A DNA stretch of 7,444 nucleotides, from assembly GCA_934096015.1 (NCBI GenBank), contig CAKOLD010000041.1, forward strand, positions 1 to 7,444, in the 5' to 3' direction. Positions 1-5,661 of the stretch are shown piece by piece. The stretch's first letter is position 1. Every line of letters begins with the position of its first letter. A program made the position numbers and the translations under genes. The notes under the pieces were generated by a model. The model saw only the letters and a program-made list of their open reading frames with translations, did not search any database and was not told the origin of the DNA. This DNA comes from an uncultured Bacilli bacterium (GTDB taxonomy: Bacteria; Bacillota_I; Bacilli_A; RF39; UBA660).

Positions 1-17
1 ATTAATATAGAATATTT

Positions 18-58
18 TGTCTAACTTTATAAGTAGACAGAGAACCCTATACTACTTA
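18..58 (-). repeat. Two overlapping short inverted repeats in the predicted leader
   Basis: Positions 30-36 (taagtag) pair perfectly with 52-58 (ctactta), giving a 7-bp stem with a 15-nt loop. Positions 18-23 (tgtcta) pair with 34-39 (tagaca), a 6-bp stem with a 10-nt loop. The two share 34-36, so in a transcript from the promoter at 61-91 they would be mutually exclusive. The first also spans the predicted start site and could instead be an operator. The stems are short and AT-rich and no T-run follows either one, so a chance origin is quite possible. Confidence 0.25.
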
Positions 59-60
59 CC

Positions 61-91
61 ATTATACATTTAGCCCCCCCCCCCCTGTCAA
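61..91 (-). promoter_or_regulatory. Consensus promoter with poly-G spacer, candidate phase-variable switch
   Basis: Read on the minus strand, positions 91-86 are a perfect TTGACA (-35) and positions 66-61 a perfect TATAAT (-10). The 19-bp spacer (85-67) is 12 consecutive G followed by CTAAATG. Both hexamers match the sigma-A consensus at all six positions. Transcription would start near 54 and run leftward out of the window. It is known that homopolymeric spacers in bacterial promoters (for example poly-G in Neisseria porA and opc, poly-A in mycoplasma vlp genes) change length by slipped-strand mispairing and so tune expression. Here 10 G would give the optimal 17 bp, and the 12 G seen would give reduced activity; that state assignment is inference. 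The -35 lies 3 bp beyond the stop codon of the 109-residue gene, and no terminator separates them, so some read-through may reach the same target. Confidence 0.8.
74..85. repeat. Homopolymer tract of 12 C (12 G on the minus strand)
   Basis: Twelve uninterrupted C on the plus strand, in a region where C and G are otherwise rare. Such a run is not expected by chance in sequence this AT-rich. It lies wholly inside the promoter spacer described at 61-91. The assembled length may be a consensus of a mixed population or carry sequencing error, so the exact count should be treated as approximate. Confidence 0.95.
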
Positions 92-94
92 CAG

Positions 95-424
95 CTACTT
101 AAATAATTTTCCTAGGGCTTTAAAAGTTTGCTTTAGACCTTTATTAATTAATACATCTATAGAGTTAGAGATTTTTAAACTTAAATTAGAGAAACCATTT
201 CCATAATCTTTTTTTTTGTTTTCAAAATAATCTTCTAATCTAACATCTTTTCCAATACTTACATCATGTTCAAACTGTTTTCTTTTTTCTTCTGTTAATA
301 GCATTCTATTTCTATTAGCATCATAATAACCTATTAAATTCATAAAATATAAACTACCAAAAACTATTAATAAAATTATAAATATTATTAACCACCAATT
401 GGTTTTCTTTTTATTCTCTTCCAT
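95..424 (-). CDS. Small single-pass membrane protein next to spoIIP, YqxA-like by position
   Basis: 109 residues ending in TAG. The N-terminus is short and basic (EENKKKTN), followed by one strong membrane segment at about residues 10-31. The rest is a charged region (residues 42-75) and an amphipathic C-terminal helix (about 83-109), probably outside the membrane. The start ATG at 424-422 has an AAAGGA ribosome site at 435-430, and the gene overlaps the 3' end of the upstream spoIIP-like gene by 14 nt, which implies translational coupling. In Bacillus, spoIIP is followed by yqxA, a similarly small protein with an N-terminal membrane segment, and then lepA; the match here is in position and architecture only, as I cannot show sequence homology. 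An A9 run encodes Lys70-72 and is a possible slippage site. No terminator follows the stop codon; instead the poly-G promoter begins at once. Function unknown. Confidence 0.8.
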   Translation of the reverse strand: MEENKKKTNWWLIIFIILLIVFGSLYFMNLIGYYDANRNRMLLTEEKRKQFEHDVSIGKDVRLEDYFENKKKDYGNGFSNLSLKISNSIDVLINKGLKQTFKALGKLFK

Positions 425-1307
425 ATTTATCCTTTAAATATTTATTTATTACTTCTGCAAATACATCTAAAGTATTTTCTACTTCTTCTAAAGTATTATA
501 GGGTCCTCCTATTTCAATTAATATAATATTGGGATTTAAATCTTGATTATAAACACTATGTCTTGTAAATATTCCTTTACTTATTGTAGGATTGAATTCA
601 ACAAAATAGCTATTTAGTTTAGCAGATAGTTCCATATTAAGATTATAAGTTTCATAATTAGTTCCTATAACAAACATTATTTTTGCATATGGCTTATTAT
701 CTATATATACTGTTGTTTGTTCTTTATTCCCACTATCTCTGTGAAGGTCAATATATAAATCTACTTCATTGGGAAAGTTTTCTAAAAATTCTCTAGTTAT
801 TTTATAGCTTTGATTGTAATTAAAACCATATTTATTTAAATGTTCTTTTACACTTCTATTTTCTACATAAGCATCAATATTATAGGCACTTAATTTTTTT
901 TCTAAAATATTACTTGCAGTAAATACAGTTAAATCAATATTATAATTTTTAAGACTTCCCGCATCATATTCTTCTGTTTGATGAGTATTGTATATATATA
1001 CTTGATATAATTTATTTTCTTGAAAAGTAGTTTTATCTTCTTTTACAGGTGTTAATTTAATAATGTCATTAAAATTTAAAGCAGTATCTAATATTATTTC
1101 TGGGTTACTTAAATCTACTTTGAATTTATTAAAATTTATTTGATTAAAATAAGTATTTATTAAGTATTTTACAATAATACTTTCTTCGGTTTTTTGATTT
1201 AATTTATTAACTATAAAATTAATAATTATACATACTATTGCTAATATAATTAAATATTTTAATGAACTTAATTTTTTTGCTTTTTTAGATACAAATTTTC
1301 TACTCAT
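411..1307 (-). CDS. spoIIP: Stage II sporulation protein P-like N-acetylmuramoyl-L-alanine amidase
   Basis: 298 residues. A basic N-terminus and one membrane segment (about residues 15-34) anchor it, with the catalytic domain outside the cytoplasm. SpoIIP-family motifs appear in order: YIYNTHQTEEY (residues 104-114, with His109 and Glu112), DLHRDSG (187-193, His189) and LIEIGG (263-268, Glu265). These are the expected zinc and catalytic positions of this amidase fold. In spore formers SpoIIP works with SpoIID and SpoIIM to degrade septal peptidoglycan during engulfment; the partners are not in this window. It is at the short end for the family, because the segment between the membrane anchor and the catalytic domain (35-100) is reduced. 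ATG at 1307-1305 has a GGTGA ribosome site 7 nt upstream. It overlaps the small membrane gene downstream by 14 nt. A perfect TTGACA lies upstream, and I see no clear sigma-E or sigma-F type promoter. Family assignment is strong; an actual role in sporulation is inference. Confidence 0.88.
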   Translation of the reverse strand: MSRKFVSKKAKKLSSLKYLIILAIVCIIINFIVNKLNQKTEESIIVKYLINTYFNQINFNKFKVDLSNPEIILDTALNFNDIIKLTPVKEDKTTFQENKLYQVYIYNTHQTEEYDAGSLKNYNIDLTVFTASNILEKKLSAYNIDAYVENRSVKEHLNKYGFNYNQSYKITREFLENFPNEVDLYIDLHRDSGNKEQTTVYIDNKPYAKIMFVIGTNYETYNLNMELSAKLNSYFVEFNPTISKGIFTRHSVYNQDLNPNIILIEIGGPYNTLEEVENTLDVFAEVINKYLKDKYGRE

Positions 1308-1325
1308 ATACTATTCACCAAAATT

Positions 1326-1358
1326 ATTATATATTTACTTATATTAAAAAAATGTCAA
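1326..1358 (-). promoter_or_regulatory. Putative spoIIP promoter with long T-rich spacer
   Basis: On the minus strand TTGACA (1358-1353) matches the -35 consensus exactly. The -10 is ambiguous: TATATA at 1333-1328 gives a 19-bp spacer and TATAAT at 1331-1326 gives 21 bp, both longer than optimal. The spacer begins with seven T (1352-1346). The -35 overlaps the end of the T-run of the terminator at 1357-1394, so the terminator of one unit runs directly into the promoter of the next. Confidence 0.5.
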
Positions 1359-1394
1359 AAAAAAAGAGCAAAATATTATAAATAAAATTTTGCT
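1357..1394 (-). terminator. Rho-independent terminator of the 353-residue gene
   Basis: On the minus strand AGCAAAAT (1394-1387 read as transcript 5' arm) pairs with ATTTTGCT (1374-1367), an 8-bp stem. It is followed by TC and nine T (1365-1357). The hairpin begins inside the last codons of the 353-residue gene and its stop codon (1378-1376) is in the loop. The plus-strand copy is also followed by a T-run (1396-1402), so it may work in both directions. Confidence 0.75.
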
Positions 1395-2437
1395 AGTTTT
1401 TTTATATCGTCATAATAATCATCTTCTATATTTTTAAAATTATTAATATATTCATCTAATACTTCTTGTTGTCTAACAGAGAATCTTTGACATTTATTAG
1501 TTAAATATTCTAAGATTTCTTCTTTAGTGTATTTAGTTTTATCTTCTTTTACACAATATTTATCACATATTTTAATAAAGTCTAAAATAAATGGAGTACT
1601 AGTATTTTCATATATAGGATTGTATTCACTATATAAATTTTCATTTAAATATTCGGGAGGAATAGCGTGAAATAATTCACTTATTGTAAAAGTATAGGAT
1701 GCATCTTTAATTAAATTTGTCACTTTAAAATATTCATGTAATAGGCTATTTTCAATACTTTTCATGATGGTTGTATCTAAATTAAGTTGTTTATCTCTAA
1801 AGAATTCATTATAAAAGTTTTCATTGGAATAATTTAAATATTTATCAAGTATTTCTTTCATATCTATAAGTTTTTTTATAATTTTTTCATTTATTTTAGA
1901 ATTTTCTTTTTCTAATTCAATGATTTCTTCAGAAACAAATTCTTTTAATTCTATAAATATTTGTTTAGAAATATTAAATAATTTTTCATAGTTACTATCA
2001 TAATCAATTGTTTTACATTCATTAGCAATTGTATAAAAGTCTGGTCTATAATTATTATAGATGTTTTTAATAGTTTCATATAGTTCTAATTTTAATTGAT
2101 CATTATAATCAGAAAATCCATTTGCTAAAATAACTTTTAAAAATAATTCTTTAGTTGGTTTAAACGAATTTATTCTTTCTCTTAAAATTTCACTACATTT
2201 TGACTTTATTTTATTATAATCATATATTGGAGTAAATCCATTAGACAAAATAAAAAGATTTTCTAAGTATTCTTTAATAGTTTCCCCATTTATTTCATAA
2301 GAGCTTTTACCAGTTAAAGCTCCATAAGTATAAGTTGTTTTTCGTAATAAAATATCATTACTTAATGTATAAAATGTTATTTTATTATATTTGTTAGTAT
2401 TAATATGTTGTTCATATTGTCTTTTTGAGTTGTTCAT
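1376..2437 (-). CDS. Hypothetical 353-residue soluble helical protein
   Basis: I do not recognise this family. The protein is rich in Lys, Glu, Asn, Tyr and Ile, has no signal peptide or membrane segment, and is predicted to be mostly helical and cytoplasmic. The strongest helix, possibly coiled coil, runs over about residues 155-202 and is full of alternating Lys/Glu. Two short segments resemble each other: LFILSNGFTPIYDY (61-74) and the stretch around ILANGFSDYND (103-113), which hints at an internal repeat. Cysteines are at 81, 141, 291, 295 and 316; the Cys291/Cys295 pair alone is not enough to call a metal site. The start ATG (2437-2435) has an exact AAGGAGG ribosome site (2451-2445) 7 nt upstream, the strongest in the window, so it is very likely expressed. 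Terminators on both sides make it a single-gene unit. No catalytic motif is visible. Confidence 0.85.
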   Translation of the reverse strand: MNNSKRQYEQHINTNKYNKITFYTLSNDILLRKTTYTYGALTGKSSYEINGETIKEYLENLFILSNGFTPIYDYNKIKSKCSEILRERINSFKPTKELFLKVILANGFSDYNDQLKLELYETIKNIYNNYRPDFYTIANECKTIDYDSNYEKLFNISKQIFIELKEFVSEEIIELEKENSKINEKIIKKLIDMKEILDKYLNYSNENFYNEFFRDKQLNLDTTIMKSIENSLLHEYFKVTNLIKDASYTFTISELFHAIPPEYLNENLYSEYNPIYENTSTPFILDFIKICDKYCVKEDKTKYTKEEILEYLTNKCQRFSVRQQEVLDEYINNFKNIEDDYYDDIKKLAKFYL

Positions 2438-2444
2438 TATAAAT

Positions 2445-2490
2445 CCTCCTTGTGTATAGTATTATACATTAATTTTATTAAAAAAAAAGT
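2445..2490 (-). promoter_or_regulatory. Putative promoter -10 and strong RBS of the 353-residue gene
   Basis: A perfect TATAAT lies at 2466-2461 on the minus strand, inside AATGTATAAT. The same ten bases surround the -10 of the poly-G promoter at the left end. At 17-18 bp upstream there is only CTTTTT/ACTTTT, which is part of the preceding terminator T-run, so the -35 is weak. The AAGGAGG at 2451-2445 is an exact Shine-Dalgarno match. The implied leader is only about 20 nt. Confidence 0.45.
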
Positions 2491-2504
2491 AGTAAATACT
2501 ACTT
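2481..2504 (-). terminator. Rho-independent terminator of the kinase-gap operon
   Basis: On the minus strand AAGTAGT (2504-2498) and ACTACTT (2493-2487) form a 7-bp stem with a 4-nt loop, followed by a run of eight T (2488-2481, two of them shared with the stem). The hairpin starts within the TAA stop codon of gap (2505-2503), so there is essentially no 3' untranslated spacer. Confidence 0.85.
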
Positions 2505-3504
2505 ATTTTAATAATTTTTGCATTGTTCTAATCATTTGTGTTGTATAACTCATTTCGTTGTCGTACCAAGAGACAACTTTTACTAATTGTTTACCATTAC
2601 AAGTTACAACATTAGTAGATAAGCCATCTACTAGTGATCCATAACTTGTTCCTAAGATATCACTTGAAACTATAGGATCATCAGTATATCCTAAAACTTC
2701 GTTTTGGTTGTTTTTTAATGTTTCATTTATTTGTTCTTTAGTTACTAAAGTGTTTAATTCTAAAGTTAAGTCAATGACACTTCCGTCGCTAACAGGAACT
2801 CTGAAGGCCATACCGTCTAATTTGCCAGCTAAATTTGGCATAACTAATCCTATTGCACTGGCTGCACCAGTAGTTGCAGGAATGATATTCATAGCTGCTG
2901 CTCTACCACGGCGGGCTAATATTCCTTTTTTATGTGGAACGTCTAAGCTTGTTTGATCATTAGTATAAGCATGTACTGTGCTCATCATTCCTTTTACTAT
3001 TCCAAAGTTATCATCTAGTACTTTTAAAACTGGAGCAAGGCAATTAGTTGTACAACTTGCTGCACTGATAATCTTTTCGCTACCATCTAAAATATTATCA
3101 TTAACTCCATAAACGATAGTTTTTAATTCACCTTTTGCAGGAGCGGAAATAATAACGTGTTTAGCTCCAGCATTTATGTGAGTCATACTTTTTTCATAGC
3201 TAGTAAAAAGTCCTGTACATTCTAAAACCACATCAACGTCTAGTTTATTCCATGGTAAATTACTTGGATCTTTTTCACTATAAACTCTAATATTTTTACC
3301 ATCAACAATAATTTCGTTGTCTGTATTACTTATTTCATTAATTTTGTAATTACGATGATTAGTATCGTATTTTAAATAATAAGCTAGCTCTTCTGCACTC
3401 GTTAAATCATTAATAGCTACTACCTCATAATCAGGTAATTCACTTATTAATCTAAATGCTAATCTTCCTATTCTTCCAAATCCATTAATTGCAACTTTTT
3501 TCAT
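2503..3504 (-). CDS. gap: Glyceraldehyde-3-phosphate dehydrogenase, phosphorylating (EC 1.2.1.12)
   Basis: 333 residues, full length for the family. It converts glyceraldehyde 3-phosphate, NAD+ and phosphate to 1,3-bisphosphoglycerate in glycolysis, in the cytoplasm as a tetramer. Visible signatures are the dinucleotide-binding GFGRIGR (residues 8-14), Asp33 at the end of the second strand as expected for NAD preference, the active-site motif SAASCTTNCLAP with Cys151, His178 in STVHAYT, the PATTGAA phosphate-site segment (209-215) and WYDNEMSY near the C-terminus. I start it at ATG 3504-3502, where MKKVAINGFGRIGR matches the family N-terminus. An upstream in-frame start at 3540 would add 12 residues that lie inside the preceding gene. 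The ribosome site GAAGGG sits in the last codons of the kinase gene, whose stop is 7 nt upstream, so the two are co-transcribed and probably translationally coupled. Third positions are visibly less AT-biased than in its neighbours, as usual for a highly expressed gene. Confidence 0.97.
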   Translation of the reverse strand: MKKVAINGFGRIGRLAFRLISELPDYEVVAINDLTSAEELAYYLKYDTNHRNYKINEISNTDNEIIVDGKNIRVYSEKDPSNLPWNKLDVDVVLECTGLFTSYEKSMTHINAGAKHVIISAPAKGELKTIVYGVNDNILDGSEKIISAASCTTNCLAPVLKVLDDNFGIVKGMMSTVHAYTNDQTSLDVPHKKGILARRGRAAAMNIIPATTGAASAIGLVMPNLAGKLDGMAFRVPVSDGSVIDLTLELNTLVTKEQINETLKNNQNEVLGYTDDPIVSSDILGTSYGSLVDGLSTNVVTCNGKQLVKVVSWYDNEMSYTTQMIRTMQKLLK

Positions 3505-3511
3505 ATTATCA

Positions 3512-4963
3512 CTACCCTTCATTAAATATAGAACCACCAATAAATTCTCTTAAAATATTATCGTTGCTTATGTGTTCACTACTTATTGTAAAAAATGGTG
3601 CCAAACATTCTATTAATCTTCTTGCTTCTGTATAACTTACACTATCTTGTTTTACTGTATATAAAAGTGGTTCGGCAAACACTTTTAAAACACCCATTTC
3701 ATAGATAAATGCTGTATTTAAAACTACATCTGCATCATTTGTATAAGGGAATACATATTTGTCTTCATTTTCTCTAACTTTGGCCCATTGAGCAATAGTT
3801 TCTGAAGCATTTTTTCCTCTAGTCCTACTATCTCTAACAATACGTCTTAATAATCTATTATCTGTAGTTGAAATATAATTGTGCCTATCTATATTAAGAG
3901 GAGTTAAAGGGCTAATATATATTTTATAAATATCTTTTTCATCTATATTTTTAGTAAATATTTTATTTAGTGAATGTAATCCCTCTATTATAAGAACATT
4001 ATTATCTTCTAATTTTATTCCAGATCCTTCAAAATTCTTTTTTCCTTTAATAAAATCATATTTTGGTAAAACAACTTCTTTTCCTTTTAATAAATCTTTG
4101 ATATTTTTATCAAATAATTTTACATCTAAAGAAAGAGGAGATTCAATATCTTTTTCACCAAATTCATTAACTGGTAATTCATTATATTCTTTATAATAAT
4201 CATCTAAACTTATTTTAATAGGATTTATACCAAAAGTACTTAAAAATATTCCTAATTTTCTAGCACTTGTAGTTTTTCCACTACTACTAGGTCCTGCTAG
4301 CATTACTACTCTTTTTTGATTATTAAATATATTGTATGCTATTTCATAAATTTTATTCTCATGAATAATATCACTTTGTTTGATAAAATCATCTATTTTT
4401 CTATTTGCAACTATAGAATTTATATCTGATAAATAATTTATTTTTAAAGCTTTACACCACTCTTCATATTCATTAAAAGATTCATATATATTTTTTCTTG
4501 GTGTATATTCTTTATAGTTTTTTTTGTCTACTGAATCTGTTAAAACAAATTCATTGTGACCTAAATTAGCAATGTCAAATTTTAATATATCTCCTGTTGC
4601 TTCTAACATATCTGTGTAAAAATAATTTATTTCGGTTAACATTTTATAAAAAGTTAATATTCTTGTTGGTAAAAACTCTACATTTTTTGCTTTTTCATAT
4701 TCACCAATTTCGTTATAGTATTTAATAGCGTCATCTCTATTTACTCCTAATCTTTCAATTGGATAATCAGCTTCGATAATCTCATTCATTCTTCTAGTTA
4801 TTTTATCAAAATCTTTATTAGTTAATTTTTTATCAGTAATAACTCTTCCAAAAGTACCCTGGTCTAAACTGTGATAAAAATATACTTCACAATCATAGAG
4901 TTCTCTTATAACGTAGCACATTACTATTTTTAAACTAGATTTTTGTATTTTACTATCATCCAT
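3512..4963 (-). CDS. Nucleoside kinase, uridine kinase family, with ThrRS-like N-terminal domain
   Basis: 483 residues. The C-terminal half is a phosphoribulokinase/uridine kinase P-loop domain: Walker A GPSSSGKTT (224-232), LDDYY (253-257), IEGLH (326-330) and an Arg-rich lid RRIVRDSRTRG (373-383). The N-terminal half (about 10-85) resembles the second additional domain of threonyl-tRNA synthetase, a fusion known in Firmicutes nucleoside kinases; the zinc-type HxxxH of the synthetase is not preserved, since the corresponding stretch reads KIVMCYVI. Many relatives are about 550 residues because they also carry an N-terminal TGS domain; this one appears to lack it. Likely role: ATP- or GTP-dependent phosphorylation of uridine or cytidine for salvage, though substrate specificity cannot be read from the sequence. 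ATG 4963-4961 has AGGAGA 7 nt upstream. It is the first gene of an operon with gap. Confidence 0.88.
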   Translation of the reverse strand: MDDSKIQKSSLKIVMCYVIRELYDCEVYFYHSLDQGTFGRVITDKKLTNKDFDKITRRMNEIIEADYPIERLGVNRDDAIKYYNEIGEYEKAKNVEFLPTRILTFYKMLTEINYFYTDMLEATGDILKFDIANLGHNEFVLTDSVDKKNYKEYTPRKNIYESFNEYEEWCKALKINYLSDINSIVANRKIDDFIKQSDIIHENKIYEIAYNIFNNQKRVVMLAGPSSSGKTTSARKLGIFLSTFGINPIKISLDDYYKEYNELPVNEFGEKDIESPLSLDVKLFDKNIKDLLKGKEVVLPKYDFIKGKKNFEGSGIKLEDNNVLIIEGLHSLNKIFTKNIDEKDIYKIYISPLTPLNIDRHNYISTTDNRLLRRIVRDSRTRGKNASETIAQWAKVRENEDKYVFPYTNDADVVLNTAFIYEMGVLKVFAEPLLYTVKQDSVSYTEARRLIECLAPFFTISSEHISNDNILREFIGGSIFNEG

Positions 4964-4984
4964 ATTTTTCTCTCCTATTATAAT

Positions 4985-5013
4985 ATTTTATCAAATAATA
5001 CATGATTTGTCAT
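4985..5013 (-). promoter_or_regulatory. Promoter of the kinase-gap operon
   Basis: On the minus strand ATGACA (5013-5008) and TAAAAT (4990-4985) each match the sigma-A hexamers at five of six positions and are separated by exactly 17 bp. The start would fall near 4978, leaving a very short leader before AGGAGA (4976-4971). A TATAAT also occurs at 4982-4977 but has no matching -35. The clpP transcript must start from the same 104-bp divergent region. Confidence 0.55.
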
Positions 5014-5056
5014 ATTTTTCTAGTATACTTTACGTATTACTTAATACTATAATATT

Positions 5057-5070
5057 AGGTGAAAAAAATG
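5057..5070 (+). promoter_or_regulatory. Ribosome binding site that fixes the clpP start
   Basis: AGGTG at 5057-5061 lies 6 nt before ATG 5068-5070. An in-frame GTG at 5059 is part of this ribosome site itself and has no Shine-Dalgarno match of its own, so the ATG is preferred. ClpP homologues begin at the matching place (MxxIPTVIE-like). Upstream, a TATAAT at 5048-5053 and a TATACT at 5024-5029 are possible -10 elements, but neither has a good -35. Confidence 0.7.
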
Positions 5071-5637
5071 AAATTTATTCCAACAATTATTGAAAAGAAT
5101 TATGAAGGAGAAAAAGCATATGATTTGTATTCAAGATTATTAAGTGATCGTATTGTTTTTATAACAGGAGAAATTACAGATGAAAGTGCTAATATTGTAG
5201 TATCAGAATTATTATATTTAGATAGTATTAATCATGATGATATTTGTATTTATATAAATTCACCAGGAGGTTCTGTTACTGCAGGAATGGCTATATATGA
5301 TACGATTAATTTTGTTAAAAGTGATGTATCTACTACTGTAATTGGTATTGCTGCTAGTATGGCTTCATTCCTTCTAGCATGTGGTAAAAAAGGTAAAAGA
5401 TATGCTTTAGAAAATTCAGAAATTATGATTCATCAACCACTTGGTGGGGCTAGTGGACAAGCTACTGAAATAAAAATTGCTGCAGAAAGAATATTAAAAT
5501 TAAAAAAGAAATTAAATATTATATTAGCAAATCTAACAAATAATTCAGTTAAAAAGATTACAAAAGATACTGAAAGAGATTATTATATGGATTCTAAAGA
5601 AGCTATGAAATATGGTTTAATTGATAAAATAATATAA
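5068..5637 (+). CDS. clpP: ATP-dependent Clp protease proteolytic subunit (EC 3.4.21.92)
   Basis: 189 residues from the ATG, typical for ClpP. This serine peptidase forms a double heptameric chamber that degrades substrates delivered by ClpX or ClpC-type ATPases in the cytoplasm. The catalytic triad is intact: Ser97 in GIAASMASF, His122 in MIHQPLGGASGQATEI and Asp171 in DTERD. YINSPGGSVTAGMAIYDT (residues 62-79) and the C-terminal YGLIDKI are also family hallmarks. It is the only plus-strand gene here, divergent from the nucleoside kinase operon and convergent with the surface-protein gene, ending in TAA directly at a terminator. No ClpX or ClpC gene is adjacent. I looked for CtsR heptads and CIRCE elements upstream and found no convincing match. 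The propeptide region is short and the first residues MKFIPTII fit the axial-loop N-terminus. Confidence 0.97.
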   Translation: MKFIPTIIEKNYEGEKAYDLYSRLLSDRIVFITGEITDESANIVVSELLYLDSINHDDICIYINSPGGSVTAGMAIYDTINFVKSDVSTTVIGIAASMASFLLACGKKGKRYALENSEIMIHQPLGGASGQATEIKIAAERILKLKKKLNIILANLTNNSVKKITKDTERDYYMDSKEAMKYGLIDKII

Positions 5638-5661
5638 AAAAAGACATGAAATTGTCTTTTT
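5638..5661. terminator. Symmetric bidirectional terminator shared by clpP and the surface gene
   Basis: AAAAAGACA (5638-5646) pairs perfectly with TGTCTTTTT (5653-5661), giving a 9-bp stem with the 6-nt loop tgaaat. The A-rich arm on one strand is the T-run on the other, so it can stop transcripts from both sides. The clpP stop codon ends at 5637, one base before the stem, and the stop codon of the opposing gene (5662-5660) overlaps the stem. Confidence 0.85.

Noticed and set aside
74..85. C12 run as pure assembly artefact
   Set aside because: Length may be imprecise, but flanking by exact TTGACA and TATAAT elements makes a real, functional tract more likely.
30..101. Invertible promoter flanked by inverted repeats (taagtag at 30-36, ctactta at 95-101)
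   Set aside because: The match is only 7 bp, ctactta also occurs at 52-58 and 2499-2505, and no recombinase is visible. Slippage of the G tract is the simpler explanation.
2708..2956. Plus-strand reading frame of 82 codons
   Set aside because: It lies entirely antisense within gap, which has full conserved GAPDH motifs; no ribosome site and no recognisable product.
3505..3540. Upstream ATG at 3540 as the gap start
   Set aside because: It would add 12 residues not found in GAPDH and overlap the kinase gene; ATG 3504 has a ribosome site at fitting distance.
5005..5023. Possible CtsR heptad repeat before clpP (TTTGTCA-TAT-TTTTCTA)
   Set aside because: Only the first heptad resembles TTTGACC and the second does not match, so it is no better than chance in this AT-rich region.
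4977..5053. TATAAT hexamers at 4982-4977 (minus) and 5048-5053 (plus) as main promoters
   Set aside because: Neither has a recognisable -35 at 16-18 bp, and both lie almost on top of ribosome binding sites.
5059..5061. GTG start for clpP
   Set aside because: It overlaps the AGGTG ribosome site used by ATG 5068, and ClpP homologues align from the ATG.
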